From WTFY01 sp965220875 (GTDB lineage Bacteria > Pseudomonadota > Gammaproteobacteria > UBA4575): DNA of 64,000 bases. The notes under the pieces were generated by a model that saw only the letters and a list, made by a program, of their open reading frames with translations, searched no databases and had not been told where the DNA came from. The DNA lies in NCBI GenBank assembly GCA_965220875.1, contig OZ244849.1, positions 186,001 through 250,000 of the forward strand. Direction: 5' to 3'. The position numbers and the translations under genes were made by a program. Positions 35,457 through 44,618 of this stretch are shown here, piece by piece. Numbering within the stretch: position 1 is the first letter of the stretch; each line of letters begins with the position of its first letter.

Positions 35457-36623
35457 TCAGGAATTGGCCAGAGCCACAACTTGTTGCGCTCCCTCTACAA
35501 GAGATGTGACAAGAAAAATGTCCTTATGGTGATTCTCAAGCAACCTCCTGCCTTCTGCTGCATTGGTTCCCTGAAGCAGGATTATCACGGGAACCAGCAA
35601 TGGTACTTTCTGCAGGGCATCCACAATTCCCTGTGCAGTGAGGTCACAGCGCACAATCCCGCCAAATATATTGATGAACACTGATTTCACATTCCTGTCA
35701 CTCAAAATAAATTTGAATGCTTTCTCTACTTTGTCCTGTGTGGTATCACCACCAATATCCAAGAAATTTGCAGGTTCTCCTCCATGATGTTTTATCAGGT
35801 CCATGGTAGCCATTGCCAGCCCTGCACCATTGACAATACAGCCAATGTTGCCATCCAGTTTCACGTAATTCAGATTCAGTTCCCTCGCGCTCTGCTCGTG
35901 ACTGTTTTCCTGCGTGAAGTCACGAAGCCCTACAATTTCTCGCTGGCGAAAGAGTGCGTTATCGTCAAAGTTAATTTTTGCATCCAGCGCCAGGAGATTT
36001 TCATCTCTATCAACAATAAGAGGATTGATTTCGAGCAGGCTACAGTCACATGACACAAAAACTTCAAACAACTTTAACAGGATATCTTGTAGTTGTTGAA
36101 ACTGGCTTTTCTTTCCCAATCCTAAACCATATGCAATTTCTCTGATCTGGTTTGACTGCAACCCTGTTGCGGGATGTATGTACTGTGTAATGATCTTTTC
36201 CGGTGTTTGCAGAGCCACCTGCTCTATATCCATCCCGCCTTCAGCAGAGGCGATTATTGCTACCTGATCCTGCTCCCTGTCAACCAGCATCGCAACATAC
36301 AGTTCCCTGCTGATCTGGGCAGTCTCCTCAACAAGAACTGCTGAAACAGGTAGCCCTTCGTCATCGGTCTGATTTGTAACCAGCCTGGCACCCAGCAAAT
36401 CTGAAATGGCTGATTCAAGATCATTTCTGTCCTTAACCTGCACTATGCCACCGCCCTTGCCACGCCCACCTGCATGCACCTGTGCTTTTACCGTCCAGAC
36501 CCTATGGTCCAAAGACTCACAAAATGACTCAACATTGTCACCGTGCTTGATGAGATGCGAACCTAATACAGGGATCCCAAAGCGTGAAAAAATAGCCTTG
36601 GCCTGATATTCATGTATATTCAT
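35457..36623 (-). CDS. sucC: Succinyl-CoA synthetase beta subunit
   Basis: SucC (388 residues) has an N-terminal ATP-grasp domain (MNIHEYQAKAIFSRFGIPV, VKAQVHAGGRGKGGG) and a C-terminal ligase domain ending with FINIFGGIVRCDLTAQGIV. With SucD it forms the alpha-beta enzyme. It is transcribed with sucD and probably nadE. It diverges from coaE with a 50 bp gap that must hold both promoters. The other sucAB genes are not in the window. Confidence 0.97.
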   Translation of the reverse strand: MNIHEYQAKAIFSRFGIPVLGSHLIKHGDNVESFCESLDHRVWTVKAQVHAGGRGKGGGIVQVKDRNDLESAISDLLGARLVTNQTDDEGLPVSAVLVEETAQISRELYVAMLVDREQDQVAIIASAEGGMDIEQVALQTPEKIITQYIHPATGLQSNQIREIAYGLGLGKKSQFQQLQDILLKLFEVFVSCDCSLLEINPLIVDRDENLLALDAKINFDDNALFRQREIVGLRDFTQENSHEQSARELNLNYVKLDGNIGCIVNGAGLAMATMDLIKHHGGEPANFLDIGGDTTQDKVEKAFKFILSDRNVKSVFINIFGGIVRCDLTAQGIVDALQKVPLLVPVIILLQGTNAAEGRRLLENHHKDIFLVTSLVEGAQQVVALANS

Positions 36624-36673
36624 ATTATGAGAGATAAGGCGTATTTTCCCATTATACTCAGGTATCTTTTGCG

Positions 36674-37279
36674 GTGTTAGTAGTAGGCCTCACAGGTGGC
36701 ATCGGTTGTGGGAAAACAGCTGTATCCGACATCTTTGAAAAGGACTTCAACATTCCAGTAATTGATGCAGATGCCATAGCTCGAAATCTGACGGGCACGA
36801 GCGAAGTCTCGAAACTGTTGTACGAAAAACTGGGTGCCAAATATTTTGATGGTCATTCGAATTTACTACGCCGCAAACTTCGGGAAGCAGTATTTTCTGA
36901 TTCCGAAATTCGTGACACACTGGAAGCTATATTGCATCCATTGGTATTCAAGGAAATCAGACGAAGACTAAGCCATCTTGATGATGGTTACTGCATAGTC
37001 GTGATACCGTTACTATTGGAAACACGGCGTACAGACATTATAGACCGCATACTGGTTGTAGATAGCACAATTGAACAGCAGATACAGCGGGTCACACAGA
37101 GGGACAAGTGCAGTGAATTACATGTGAGAGCTGTTATTTCTGCCCAAATTAAACGTAATGAGCGATTAAAGCTGGCCAATGATATTATCGAAAATCGAAA
37201 AAGCCTGAAATGTTTGCAAAAAAAGGTTGCTATACTGCACACGTTTTATACCACCATAGCTAAACTCTCTGAACCGTGA
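36674..37279 (+). CDS. coaE: Dephospho-CoA kinase
   Basis: CoaE phosphorylates dephospho-CoA in the last step of coenzyme A synthesis. It has a P-loop GLTGGIGCGKT near residue 5, and the PLLLET and TQRDKC segments fit the family. Start codon is GTG at 36674, and length is 201 residues. It overlaps zapD by four bases (GTGA), so the two are coupled. Base composition here is more AT-rich than in the first half of the window. Confidence 0.95.
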   Translation: MLVVGLTGGIGCGKTAVSDIFEKDFNIPVIDADAIARNLTGTSEVSKLLYEKLGAKYFDGHSNLLRRKLREAVFSDSEIRDTLEAILHPLVFKEIRRRLSHLDDGYCIVVIPLLLETRRTDIIDRILVVDSTIEQQIQRVTQRDKCSELHVRAVISAQIKRNERLKLANDIIENRKSLKCLQKKVAILHTFYTTIAKLSEP

Positions 37280-38055
37280 ACGAAAACTCTAGACGTCTGA
37301 CAATAGATTATGAACATCCGCTGAACGAGAGGATACGTACTTTCTTACGCTATGAACAACTGACAAGTCGATTCGAGTTCTTTGCTAAGCAGCAAAGACC
37401 ATTTGACACACACAGTGCACTGCTGACGTTGATTGAAATTTTGAATCTTGTTTCTCGTGGTGATCTCAAGCAGGGGTTGCTAAAGGAGATCAAGCGACAA
37501 ATTAATACTTTGGAACAACTTTCACACAGACCAAAAATCAATTCAGTCAAACTGAACAAAGTCCTTTCACAGCATAATTCAATATTTGAACAACTGCATG
37601 CCTTTGAAGGTCAGCTCAATGAACATCTTAAAAATGATGTTTTTATCAACAGTATCCATCAGCGCGCTTCGATTCCTGGAGGCACTTGTGGGTTTGACTT
37701 GCCCGAATACCATCATTGGCTCGGACAGCCATCGGTAGAACGTAATGCTACGCTGAACAACTGGATCGAGCCATTCGAAATATTTCAGAAAGGAATTTCA
37801 CAATCTTTACAATTGATCAGACAAAGTGGACAAGTCCTAAAGATTTCTGCACCAAAAGGTTTCTACAGCCAGACCCTCAATTCGGACAGGCCATATCAGC
37901 TCATCCGAATAAATGTGGAAAACGCGTATTACCCGGAATGCAGTGCAGGAAAACAGAGATTTTCACTTCGCTTCTTTGAACAAGCAAAACTTGGACAAAA
38001 CCCAAAGCAGACGAATTCAGATGTAGAATTCAAGTTAACCTGTTGCGGCTTTTAA
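37276..38055 (+). CDS. zapD: Cell division protein ZapD
   Basis: ZapD cross-links FtsZ filaments at the division site. The start MNENSRRLTIDYEHPLNERIRTFLRYEQL is the diagnostic N-terminal region (IxYEHPLNERIRTxLRLE in the family), and the 259 residues fit. Start is GTG at 37276, overlapping the coaE stop. In E. coli the order is coaE-zapD-yacG next to mutT and secA; yacG is missing here. Its FtsZ partner is encoded in the same window. Confidence 0.94.
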   Translation: MNENSRRLTIDYEHPLNERIRTFLRYEQLTSRFEFFAKQQRPFDTHSALLTLIEILNLVSRGDLKQGLLKEIKRQINTLEQLSHRPKINSVKLNKVLSQHNSIFEQLHAFEGQLNEHLKNDVFINSIHQRASIPGGTCGFDLPEYHHWLGQPSVERNATLNNWIEPFEIFQKGISQSLQLIRQSGQVLKISAPKGFYSQTLNSDRPYQLIRINVENAYYPECSAGKQRFSLRFFEQAKLGQNPKQTNSDVEFKLTCCGF

Positions 38056-38071
38056 CTTTCTTCACAGCAAA

Positions 38072-39058
38072 CTATTTCCATACATCGCGGATAGCAGCAA
38101 CCCCTTGCCCTCCAAGCCCAATCGAACTATCAATATTCAAGGCTCCAAGCCCCCCTATCGCGTAGACCGGAATCGAACTGCGTTGAGCAAGTTCAAAAAA
38201 ATTTCTCCACCCCAGTGGGCTTGCACCTGCGATGATGGCCTTCTCTAATACGGGACCCAAAAAAATATAGTCCAGACCGATTTCTGATGCATGCCTCACT
38301 TCATTCAAATCGTGACAGGAAGCACTGACGAGGTAATCCTTTCCAAGTGGTCGTTCATGAGTTGCCAATAGTCTGCTACTGGTCAAATGCAGTCCTGCCG
38401 CATCTATTTTTTCAAGAAACTCGGGTTTTGAATTTAATACAAGCTGCGTCAAATGCCGTTGACATATCTCCAGGCAGGTTTCCGCCAATCGTAAATATTG
38501 CAGGGTATCGAGCTCATGTGAACGAAGATGAATGACGGAAATCCTTTCCTGTTTTACTGTTCTCTCGAAATGCTGCAGAAATGCAGGGTTTTGATTTACG
38601 CTGGGAGTAACTGAAATTAAGCGAGGCAGCTGCAATGCACGGATAATCCCGTGATTTGCATCTGGAAAGTCCAGGTTCTCCAGTTCTGAAATTTCCTTCC
38701 AGTATATTGTCTGCATTTCATTTCCACATGGATTGCCAGTGAATTCGGTTACCAGGAATACGTCCAGAAATACATCCATGTCAGGATACGAGTACGGAAT
38801 TTGAATCAGAGGCTGGCACTCTCGCAGTTCCAGATTCAATTCTTCTTTCAGCTCTCGCTTTAATGCTGCTTTCGGTGACTCACCTACTTCAAGTTTGCCT
38901 CCAGGAAATTCGAACCGTCCTCCCAGATGGGAACTTGGATTTCGTCTGGTTACAAGAATTTTGCCCTGACGATCTTTGACAATCCCCAAGGCAACTCTGA
39001 TCCCTCTATGAGCTATACGTGCACTCTCAAGAAAATCATCAGGACCTGTAGTCGGCAT
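38072..39058 (-). CDS. Nudix hydrolase (MutT-like) fused to thiamine phosphate synthase-like domain
   Basis: This is a 328-residue two-domain protein. The N-terminal half (about 15-140) is a MutT-type Nudix domain with an intact Nudix box GGKLEVGESPKAALKREL and EEL near 53-75, expected to remove 8-oxo-dGTP. The C-terminal half (about 155-328) resembles the ThiE/TenI TIM barrel (AAGLHLTS, VSASCHDLNEV, DYIFLGPV, VYAIGGLG). This fusion is known in gammaproteobacteria; whether the ThiE part makes thiamine phosphate is doubtful. It overlaps the argJ end by 20 bp and stands where mutT stands in E. coli. Confidence 0.92.
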   Translation of the reverse strand: MPTTGPDDFLESARIAHRGIRVALGIVKDRQGKILVTRRNPSSHLGGRFEFPGGKLEVGESPKAALKRELKEELNLELRECQPLIQIPYSYPDMDVFLDVFLVTEFTGNPCGNEMQTIYWKEISELENLDFPDANHGIIRALQLPRLISVTPSVNQNPAFLQHFERTVKQERISVIHLRSHELDTLQYLRLAETCLEICQRHLTQLVLNSKPEFLEKIDAAGLHLTSSRLLATHERPLGKDYLVSASCHDLNEVRHASEIGLDYIFLGPVLEKAIIAGASPLGWRNFFELAQRSSIPVYAIGGLGALNIDSSIGLGGQGVAAIRDVWK

Positions 39059-40256
39059 TAATCTTCACGTACTCGTACGAAAGGTCCGTCGTCCAAATTC
39101 TTGCTGAGCAGGCGCCCATGCCAAGTTCTAGCCGGAATTCTATTTCATCCTGCTGCATGGCTTTGATCCCCGCAAGTTCGTCATAATCCGAGGAAAGCCT
39201 TCCATTCGTGACAACCTGCAATCCATTGATATAAAGCGTGACAGTGCTCATTTCAAGAGCATCAACATTCGCACGGCCAACGGCTGCCAGTATTCGACCC
39301 CAATTCGGATCACAGGCAAATGCCATGGTTTTGACTAGCGGTGAATGTGCTATGGTCAATGCAATATTTCGAGCAACATGCTCACTTGCAGCCTGATCAA
39401 CCCTGATACTTATGAATTTCGTAGCTCCTTCTGCATCTCTAACGATGGATTGAGCCAAGTCAAGGAATACTGAATGAAGGGTATGCAAAAATTCTTTCCT
39501 CGCAGGCTCCGATAACTGGCCAAATTCAACACCCGCCTGCCCTGTCGTCATGAATACACAAGCATCGTTGGTGGAGGTATCACCATCAACAGTAATGCAG
39601 TGGAAAGACTCCTTCACGGCATCCTTTAAAATATTTCCTATACTCTCTGAAGCGAAACCCAAATCAGTAGCAACAAATGCCAGCATTGTTGCCATGCTTG
39701 GACAGATCATACCTGCCCCCTTTGCAATGCCAGTAATAACCACTGTATGTCCATCTAGTACCATTTGCCTGGATTGTCCCTTACAAACGGTATCCGTGGT
39801 CATGATTGCACGTGCTGCAGATAGCCATCTATCCTCCTCAAGCGTGTCAAGCAGCTGTCGAAAGTATAAGGTCATCTTTTCCACTGACAGCCGTTCGCCG
39901 ATTACACCAGTCGAGAAAGGTAGAACTTCATCTACTTTACATCCGCCATCCCTTGCTAGCGCTGTGCACGATGCATAAACATCCGCTATCCCTTGCTCAC
40001 CCAATCCAGCATTAGCAATTCCGGCATTCACCAAAAGGAATTTTGGCTGAGAAATTTCCAAGTGTTTCCTGCAAACAGTAACGGGTGCCGCACAAAACTG
40101 GTTAGTGGTAAACACGGCAGCCGTTCGTGCATCTCCGCAAACTTCTACAAGCAACAGGTCATCCCTTTGCAAATAACGCATGCCTGTAGCTGCCGTAGAA
40201 AGGCGTATGCCCTTAACCGGTATCAATGACTCGAGAGATTTCACGGAAACTGCCAT
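39039..40256 (-). CDS. argJ: Bifunctional glutamate N-acetyltransferase / ornithine acetyltransferase ArgJ
   Basis: ArgJ recycles the acetyl group between N-acetylornithine and glutamate in arginine synthesis. The 405-residue precursor contains the autocleavage site KGAGMICPSMATMLAF, with nucleophile Thr190 at the start of the beta chain, so the enzyme should self-process into two chains. It lies 26 bp downstream of secA on the same strand. Whether it is the bifunctional or only the ornithine-acetyltransferase form cannot be seen. Confidence 0.96.
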   Translation of the reverse strand: MAVSVKSLESLIPVKGIRLSTAATGMRYLQRDDLLLVEVCGDARTAAVFTTNQFCAAPVTVCRKHLEISQPKFLLVNAGIANAGLGEQGIADVYASCTALARDGGCKVDEVLPFSTGVIGERLSVEKMTLYFRQLLDTLEEDRWLSAARAIMTTDTVCKGQSRQMVLDGHTVVITGIAKGAGMICPSMATMLAFVATDLGFASESIGNILKDAVKESFHCITVDGDTSTNDACVFMTTGQAGVEFGQLSEPARKEFLHTLHSVFLDLAQSIVRDAEGATKFISIRVDQAASEHVARNIALTIAHSPLVKTMAFACDPNWGRILAAVGRANVDALEMSTVTLYINGLQVVTNGRLSSDYDELAGIKAMQQDEIEFRLELGMGACSARIWTTDLSYEYVKINADYRS

Positions 40257-40282
40257 GCTAAACGTTATGCGTGTACGGGCAA

Positions 40283-43054
40283 TTAGCTAAGCTTGCCGTG
40301 ACAGTGCTTGAATTTTTTGCCTGACCCACAGTAACAGGGCTCATTTCGACCCAGTTTTTTCTGCGTTCTTTTAAACGGCTGCTGCTTTCGAGCTTCTTTT
40401 GCCAAAGTTTTCTGCTGCTGCAGCGGCTCAAATGATTGTTGCTTCTGAGGCTCCCTGTCCAAAGGGGCCTGTTGCTGAGGGCTGAGCAAACTGTTGGCTT
40501 GTGCATGCTGATATTGAATATCTTCAGGCACCTGCTGTGCCGCTTCCATTGCCTGAACTTCTTCCAGCGTCGGCAGTTCGACTTTTGAAATTAAGGAAAT
40601 TGTTTCATGCTTGATCTGCTCCAGCATTTGCTGGAACATGCTGAAGGCTTCCCTCTTGTATTCCTGCTTGGGATTTTTCTGTGCATAACTTCGCAGGCCA
40701 ATACCCTGGCGTAAGTAATCCATAGCTGCAAGGTGCTCTTTCCAGCGGTTATCCAGTACTTTCAACATAATATCTTTTTCAAGACGACGCATGATTTCCG
40801 CTCCAACCCGATCTTCTTTTCCCTTGAACTGGTCAGCTGCGCTCTGATGAAGTTTCTCACCAATTTCTTCTCTTCCTAGAAATGCATCTTCAGCTTTCAA
40901 TTGACTGATCGACAGAAAAATTCCGAACCTGCTTTCAAATGCTTTGCAAAGTCCATCCACATCCCATTGCTCTTCCATACTCCCGTCAGGGATGAACTCA
41001 TGGATCGTATTCTCAATTACATCTTCACGAATAGCGACAAGGTTTTCGGATATGTCATTTGATTGCATCAGCTCCCTGCGTTGCTCATACACCACTTTGC
41101 GCTGATCACTGGCAACATCATCATACTCAAGTAAATGCTTGCGAATATCGAAGTTGTGAGCCTCCACTTTGCGCTGTGCATTTTCAATGGCTCTTGATAC
41201 CCATGGATGTTCGATCGATTCTCCTTCTTCCATGCCAAGCTTCTGCATCAAACCCTTTACTTTCTCAGACGCAAATATTCGCATCAGATTATCTTCCATC
41301 GAAAGGTAAAACCTGCTTGATCCCACATCACCTTGACGCCCGGCACGCCCACGTAGCTGGTTGTCTATGCGCCTCGACTCATGCCTCTCTGTTCCAATGA
41401 TATGCAATCCGCCAGCCTGAATTACTGCATCATGTCTTTGCTTCCAATCAGCCAACACATGCTCACGATCGATCTCAGTGGCTTCAGGCGGGAGTTGCTG
41501 AAGCTCGGCATCAAGATTGCCTCCAAGTACAATATCTGTACCTCGACCTGCCATGTTTGTAGCAATGGTTACAGTGCCCGGACGACCCGCCTGAGCAATT
41601 ATGTGGGACTCCTTCTCGTGCTGTTTCGCATTCAACACTTGGTGTGCTATTCCAGTACTTTGCAAAATACCAGAAATGAGCTCCGAAGATTCAATTGATG
41701 TCGTTCCAACCAGTGCCGGCTGGTTGTTATCCACACAATTTTTAATATCACTAATGATGGCATCATATTTTTCCTGCATGGTCAGGTATACAAGGTCACC
41801 CATGTCACTGCGGATCATTGGTTGGTGAGTTGGGATAACCACTACTTCCAGACCGTATATCGACTGGAACTCATATGCCTCTGTATCTGCTGTTCCGGTC
41901 ATCCCGGATAATTTTTCATACAGGCGAAAATAGTTTTGAAACGTGATGGATGCCAGCGTCTGGTTCTCGTTTTGGATCCTGACACCTTCCTTGGCTTCTA
42001 TCGCCTGGTGCAAGCCATCTGACCAGCGCCTGCCAGGCATTGTCCGGCCCGTAAACTCATCTACGATGATGACCTGACCGTTCCGAACTATGTAGTCCAC
42101 GTTCTTCTGAAACAGCACATTGGCACGCAAGGCTGCATTTACATGGTGCAGCAAGTTTATGTTCTTGGGATCGTACAACGTCTCGTCTGCTGCCAGCAGG
42201 TTCTCCTTGAGCAACAAGTCCTCTATATGTTGGTGACCATCCTCAGTCAAATGTATCTGCTTGCTTTTTTCATCAACACTGTAGTCGCCTGGACCTTCTT
42301 CCTCCTGCTGTCCGGTAAGACTGTAAACCAGCACGTTCATCGCCTTGTACATGTCCAGATTTTCACCGGTAGAGCCAGATATTATGAGAGGTGTGCGGGC
42401 CTCATCGATCAGAATTGAGTCTACTTCGTCCACAACGGCAAAGTTGAGGTCACGCTGCACACACTCTTCTAGGGAAAACTCCATGTTGTCACGCAAATAG
42501 TCAAATCCGAATTCGTTATTGGTCCCATATGTAATATCCGCCGCATAGGCCTTTTTCCGCTCCTGGTGCTCCATCCCTCCAGTCACTACACCCACGTCAA
42601 GCCCAAGCATGCGATAAACTACGCCCATCCAGTCTGCATCACGGTTGGCCAGATAGTCATTGACAGTTACAACATGGGCTCCTCTGCCACTCAGAGTATT
42701 CAGATAAACCGGCAGAGTTGCGGCTAGTGTCTTACCTTCTCCAGTCCGCATTTCAGCAATATTGCCGTCGTTCAGCACCATGCCTCCGACTAACTGGACA
42801 TCGAAGTGGCGCATTTCAAGTGTGCGTCTTGCAGCTTCTCGTACAACAGCGAAAGCTTCAGGCAAAATATTATTCAGGTTTTCCCCATTCTCGAGTCGTT
42901 GTCGGAATTCCTGGGTCTTTCCACGCAAGGCCTGATCATCAAGCATTTTGCAGGCCTCCTCGAGATCATTAATTTTCTGGACTGCCTTGTAATAGCGACC
43001 CAGCATCCTCTGGTTTCGGCTGCCAAAAACTTTATTGGTGAATTTTTCAAACAT
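40283..43054 (-). CDS. secA: Preprotein translocase motor SecA
   Basis: SecA is the ATPase that pushes unfolded proteins through SecYEG. It has 923 residues: nucleotide-binding domain 1 with Walker A TGEGKT at 104-109 and VVDEVDSIL, the preprotein cross-linking domain, NBD2, the helical domains and a Gln-rich linker (about 850-895). The C-terminal zinc motif CYCGSGKKFKHCHG, which binds SecB, is intact. ftsZ-lpxC-secA order is conserved; no secM-like gene is seen upstream, where an M23 peptidase and dciA are found instead. Confidence 0.98.
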   Translation of the reverse strand: MFEKFTNKVFGSRNQRMLGRYYKAVQKINDLEEACKMLDDQALRGKTQEFRQRLENGENLNNILPEAFAVVREAARRTLEMRHFDVQLVGGMVLNDGNIAEMRTGEGKTLAATLPVYLNTLSGRGAHVVTVNDYLANRDADWMGVVYRMLGLDVGVVTGGMEHQERKKAYAADITYGTNNEFGFDYLRDNMEFSLEECVQRDLNFAVVDEVDSILIDEARTPLIISGSTGENLDMYKAMNVLVYSLTGQQEEEGPGDYSVDEKSKQIHLTEDGHQHIEDLLLKENLLAADETLYDPKNINLLHHVNAALRANVLFQKNVDYIVRNGQVIIVDEFTGRTMPGRRWSDGLHQAIEAKEGVRIQNENQTLASITFQNYFRLYEKLSGMTGTADTEAYEFQSIYGLEVVVIPTHQPMIRSDMGDLVYLTMQEKYDAIISDIKNCVDNNQPALVGTTSIESSELISGILQSTGIAHQVLNAKQHEKESHIIAQAGRPGTVTIATNMAGRGTDIVLGGNLDAELQQLPPEATEIDREHVLADWKQRHDAVIQAGGLHIIGTERHESRRIDNQLRGRAGRQGDVGSSRFYLSMEDNLMRIFASEKVKGLMQKLGMEEGESIEHPWVSRAIENAQRKVEAHNFDIRKHLLEYDDVASDQRKVVYEQRRELMQSNDISENLVAIREDVIENTIHEFIPDGSMEEQWDVDGLCKAFESRFGIFLSISQLKAEDAFLGREEIGEKLHQSAADQFKGKEDRVGAEIMRRLEKDIMLKVLDNRWKEHLAAMDYLRQGIGLRSYAQKNPKQEYKREAFSMFQQMLEQIKHETISLISKVELPTLEEVQAMEAAQQVPEDIQYQHAQANSLLSPQQQAPLDREPQKQQSFEPLQQQKTLAKEARKQQPFKRTQKKLGRNEPCYCGSGKKFKHCHGKLS

Positions 43055-43136
43055 GCGATGGTTTCAACAGATGTTGAAAATTAAATGGCAAATCCTGTTT
43101 ACAATGAATCGAGTACCAAGTTTCAACATGCATCAC

Positions 43137-43160
43137 AAACTGATCAACACGGATCAGTTT
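43137..43160 (-). terminator. Hairpin between the M23 peptidase gene and secA
   Basis: AAACTGATC and GATCAGTTT form a nine-base perfect stem with a six-base loop, 55 bp after the M23 gene stop and 83 bp before the secA start. The following T content is weak, so termination may be partial, or it may act as an mRNA element. Confidence 0.45.
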
Positions 43161-43214
43161 TGGCAAGACAGGGCAAAATGAATATCAACCGATTCCAGGA
43201 GAGGTACTGATTAA

Positions 43215-44126
43215 TTAGCGAATATACTTCATCGGGTCTACTTGAATACCGTCTTTTAGAACCTCAAAATGCACATGCGGGCCGGTTGAACGACCAGTAT
43301 CACCCAGCTTGGCAATCACATGGCCGCGCTTGATTACCTCACCTTTTTGTACCAACAGTTCCTTGTTGTGCGCATAGCGAGTCTTGTAGCCGTTGCCATG
43401 ATCCACTTCGACAATTTTCCCATAACTGCCATTATTTCCAGCAAAGGTGATAATTCCGCCTCCTACTGCCACTACGCTGCTTCCGACTCTTCCTCCAAAA
43501 TCCATGCCCTTGTGCGTCTCAGGTTTCCCCGTAAATGGACTTCTTCGTTTCCCGAATCGTGATGAGATCCAGCTATGAACGACAGGCCGGCCTTGAGGAA
43601 CGGTATCCTTTTCGAACTCCTTGTTATAAAACGCAATGCTGAGAGTATTCAACTGGCGCTCACGAGCATCAAGACTAGTCTGGATTTCTTCGAATACAGC
43701 ATCAATTTGCTTGTCCGTGATCTGGGTTTCATTCACAGAAATTTCAGGCCCGCCAATGGCAGAAGGGGGATCAAAGTTAAACTCATCAGGTTCAAACCCT
43801 GCAGCTTCCACCAGCACACTTCCTAACGCATCGATACGGTTAATGTGTGCCTGCAACTGTCCGGCCTGTGTAGTGAGCGCATCAACCTGAGCCTGAACTT
43901 CCTGCTTGGAAAGCTCCAGACGTGCTTCTTGCTCAAGAATATCTCTTTGCCACTCGCTTAAAATTACCTGATTTCCAAAGACAATTCCTGCTGCATAACC
44001 ACCGCCCAGTAACAGTAGTGACATTATGAAGGCCACCACGATCAATCCGCCTCTGTTTAAACCTCGAAGGTGGTTCACGCAAATAAAGCGTGTGCGAGAT
44101 CGAGGGAAAATGATAATGTTCATCAA
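43215..44126 (-). CDS. M23-family peptidoglycan endopeptidase (LytM domain), membrane-anchored
   Basis: A 303-residue protein with one N-terminal transmembrane segment (about 27-50), a periplasmic coiled coil (about 60-100, 135-160) and a C-terminal LytM/peptidase M23 domain. Zinc and catalytic residues are present: His205 and Asp209 (HKGMD), His253, His284 and His286 (GPHVHFE), so it is probably an active endopeptidase rather than an EnvC-type activator. It sits upstream of secA, a frequent place for such genes in gammaproteobacteria. The start could be either of two adjacent ATGs. Confidence 0.93.
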   Translation of the reverse strand: MMNIIIFPRSRTRFICVNHLRGLNRGGLIVVAFIMSLLLLGGGYAAGIVFGNQVILSEWQRDILEQEARLELSKQEVQAQVDALTTQAGQLQAHINRIDALGSVLVEAAGFEPDEFNFDPPSAIGGPEISVNETQITDKQIDAVFEEIQTSLDARERQLNTLSIAFYNKEFEKDTVPQGRPVVHSWISSRFGKRRSPFTGKPETHKGMDFGGRVGSSVVAVGGGIITFAGNNGSYGKIVEVDHGNGYKTRYAHNKELLVQKGEVIKRGHVIAKLGDTGRSTGPHVHFEVLKDGIQVDPMKYIR

Positions 44127-44171
44127 TGCCGCCTACTTCTGTGATCAAGTAATGTACATGAAGCCGTACCA

Positions 44172-44597
44172 ATGCAAAAGCTAACGTCTTATCTGGGCAC
44201 AGACATCCAGAAAAAAACGAAGCTCCTGCACCGGCTCACCTTTAGTTTAAGAATGCAGTTGCCTGCAAACCTTGCCAGTCATTGTTGGGTGGCAAACATC
44301 GAAAATCGGACCCTGACAATTGTCACCGACAATCCTAGCCAAGCAAGCCTGATCCGGTTTCAGCAACAGGAAATCCTAAAACAACTGAACCAGGAACTCG
44401 GCCTCTCACTGAAAGAATACCTAAATCAGTTGAAGATTAAAATCAGAAAAACTACTGATAACCCCAAACCCAAGCTTACAAAGCAATCATTGTCTGAATA
44501 TGGTGCCCGCCATATCAAGGCATGTGCGGACCAAGTGGCAGACCATGCACTGAAAGAGGCCTTGATAAGCCTTTCCAAGCGAAAAAAAGGTGCTTGA
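44172..44597 (+). CDS. dciA: DciA-family protein (DUF721)
   Basis: A 141-residue DUF721 protein. Family members (DciA) load or interact with the replicative helicase DnaB in bacteria without DnaC, the phage-derived loader of E. coli. The core segment LPANLASHCWVANIENRTLTIVTDNPSQASLIR contains the conserved L...W..a....L.v.v.s..wa..L pattern. It is the only plus-strand gene within the dcw-secA region, divergent from the M23 gene (45 bp) and convergent with lpxC (21 bp). Its presence suggests that DciA serves as helicase loader in this organism. Confidence 0.85.
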   Translation: MQKLTSYLGTDIQKKTKLLHRLTFSLRMQLPANLASHCWVANIENRTLTIVTDNPSQASLIRFQQQEILKQLNQELGLSLKEYLNQLKIKIRKTTDNPKPKLTKQSLSEYGARHIKACADQVADHALKEALISLSKRKKGA

Positions 44598-44618
44598 AGC
44601 TTGCGATCTCTGACGAAG

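Noticed and set aside
39039..39058. Thiamine riboswitch for the ThiE-like fusion
   Set aside because: The gene overlaps argJ, leaving no leader, and no TPP-riboswitch core sequence was seen.
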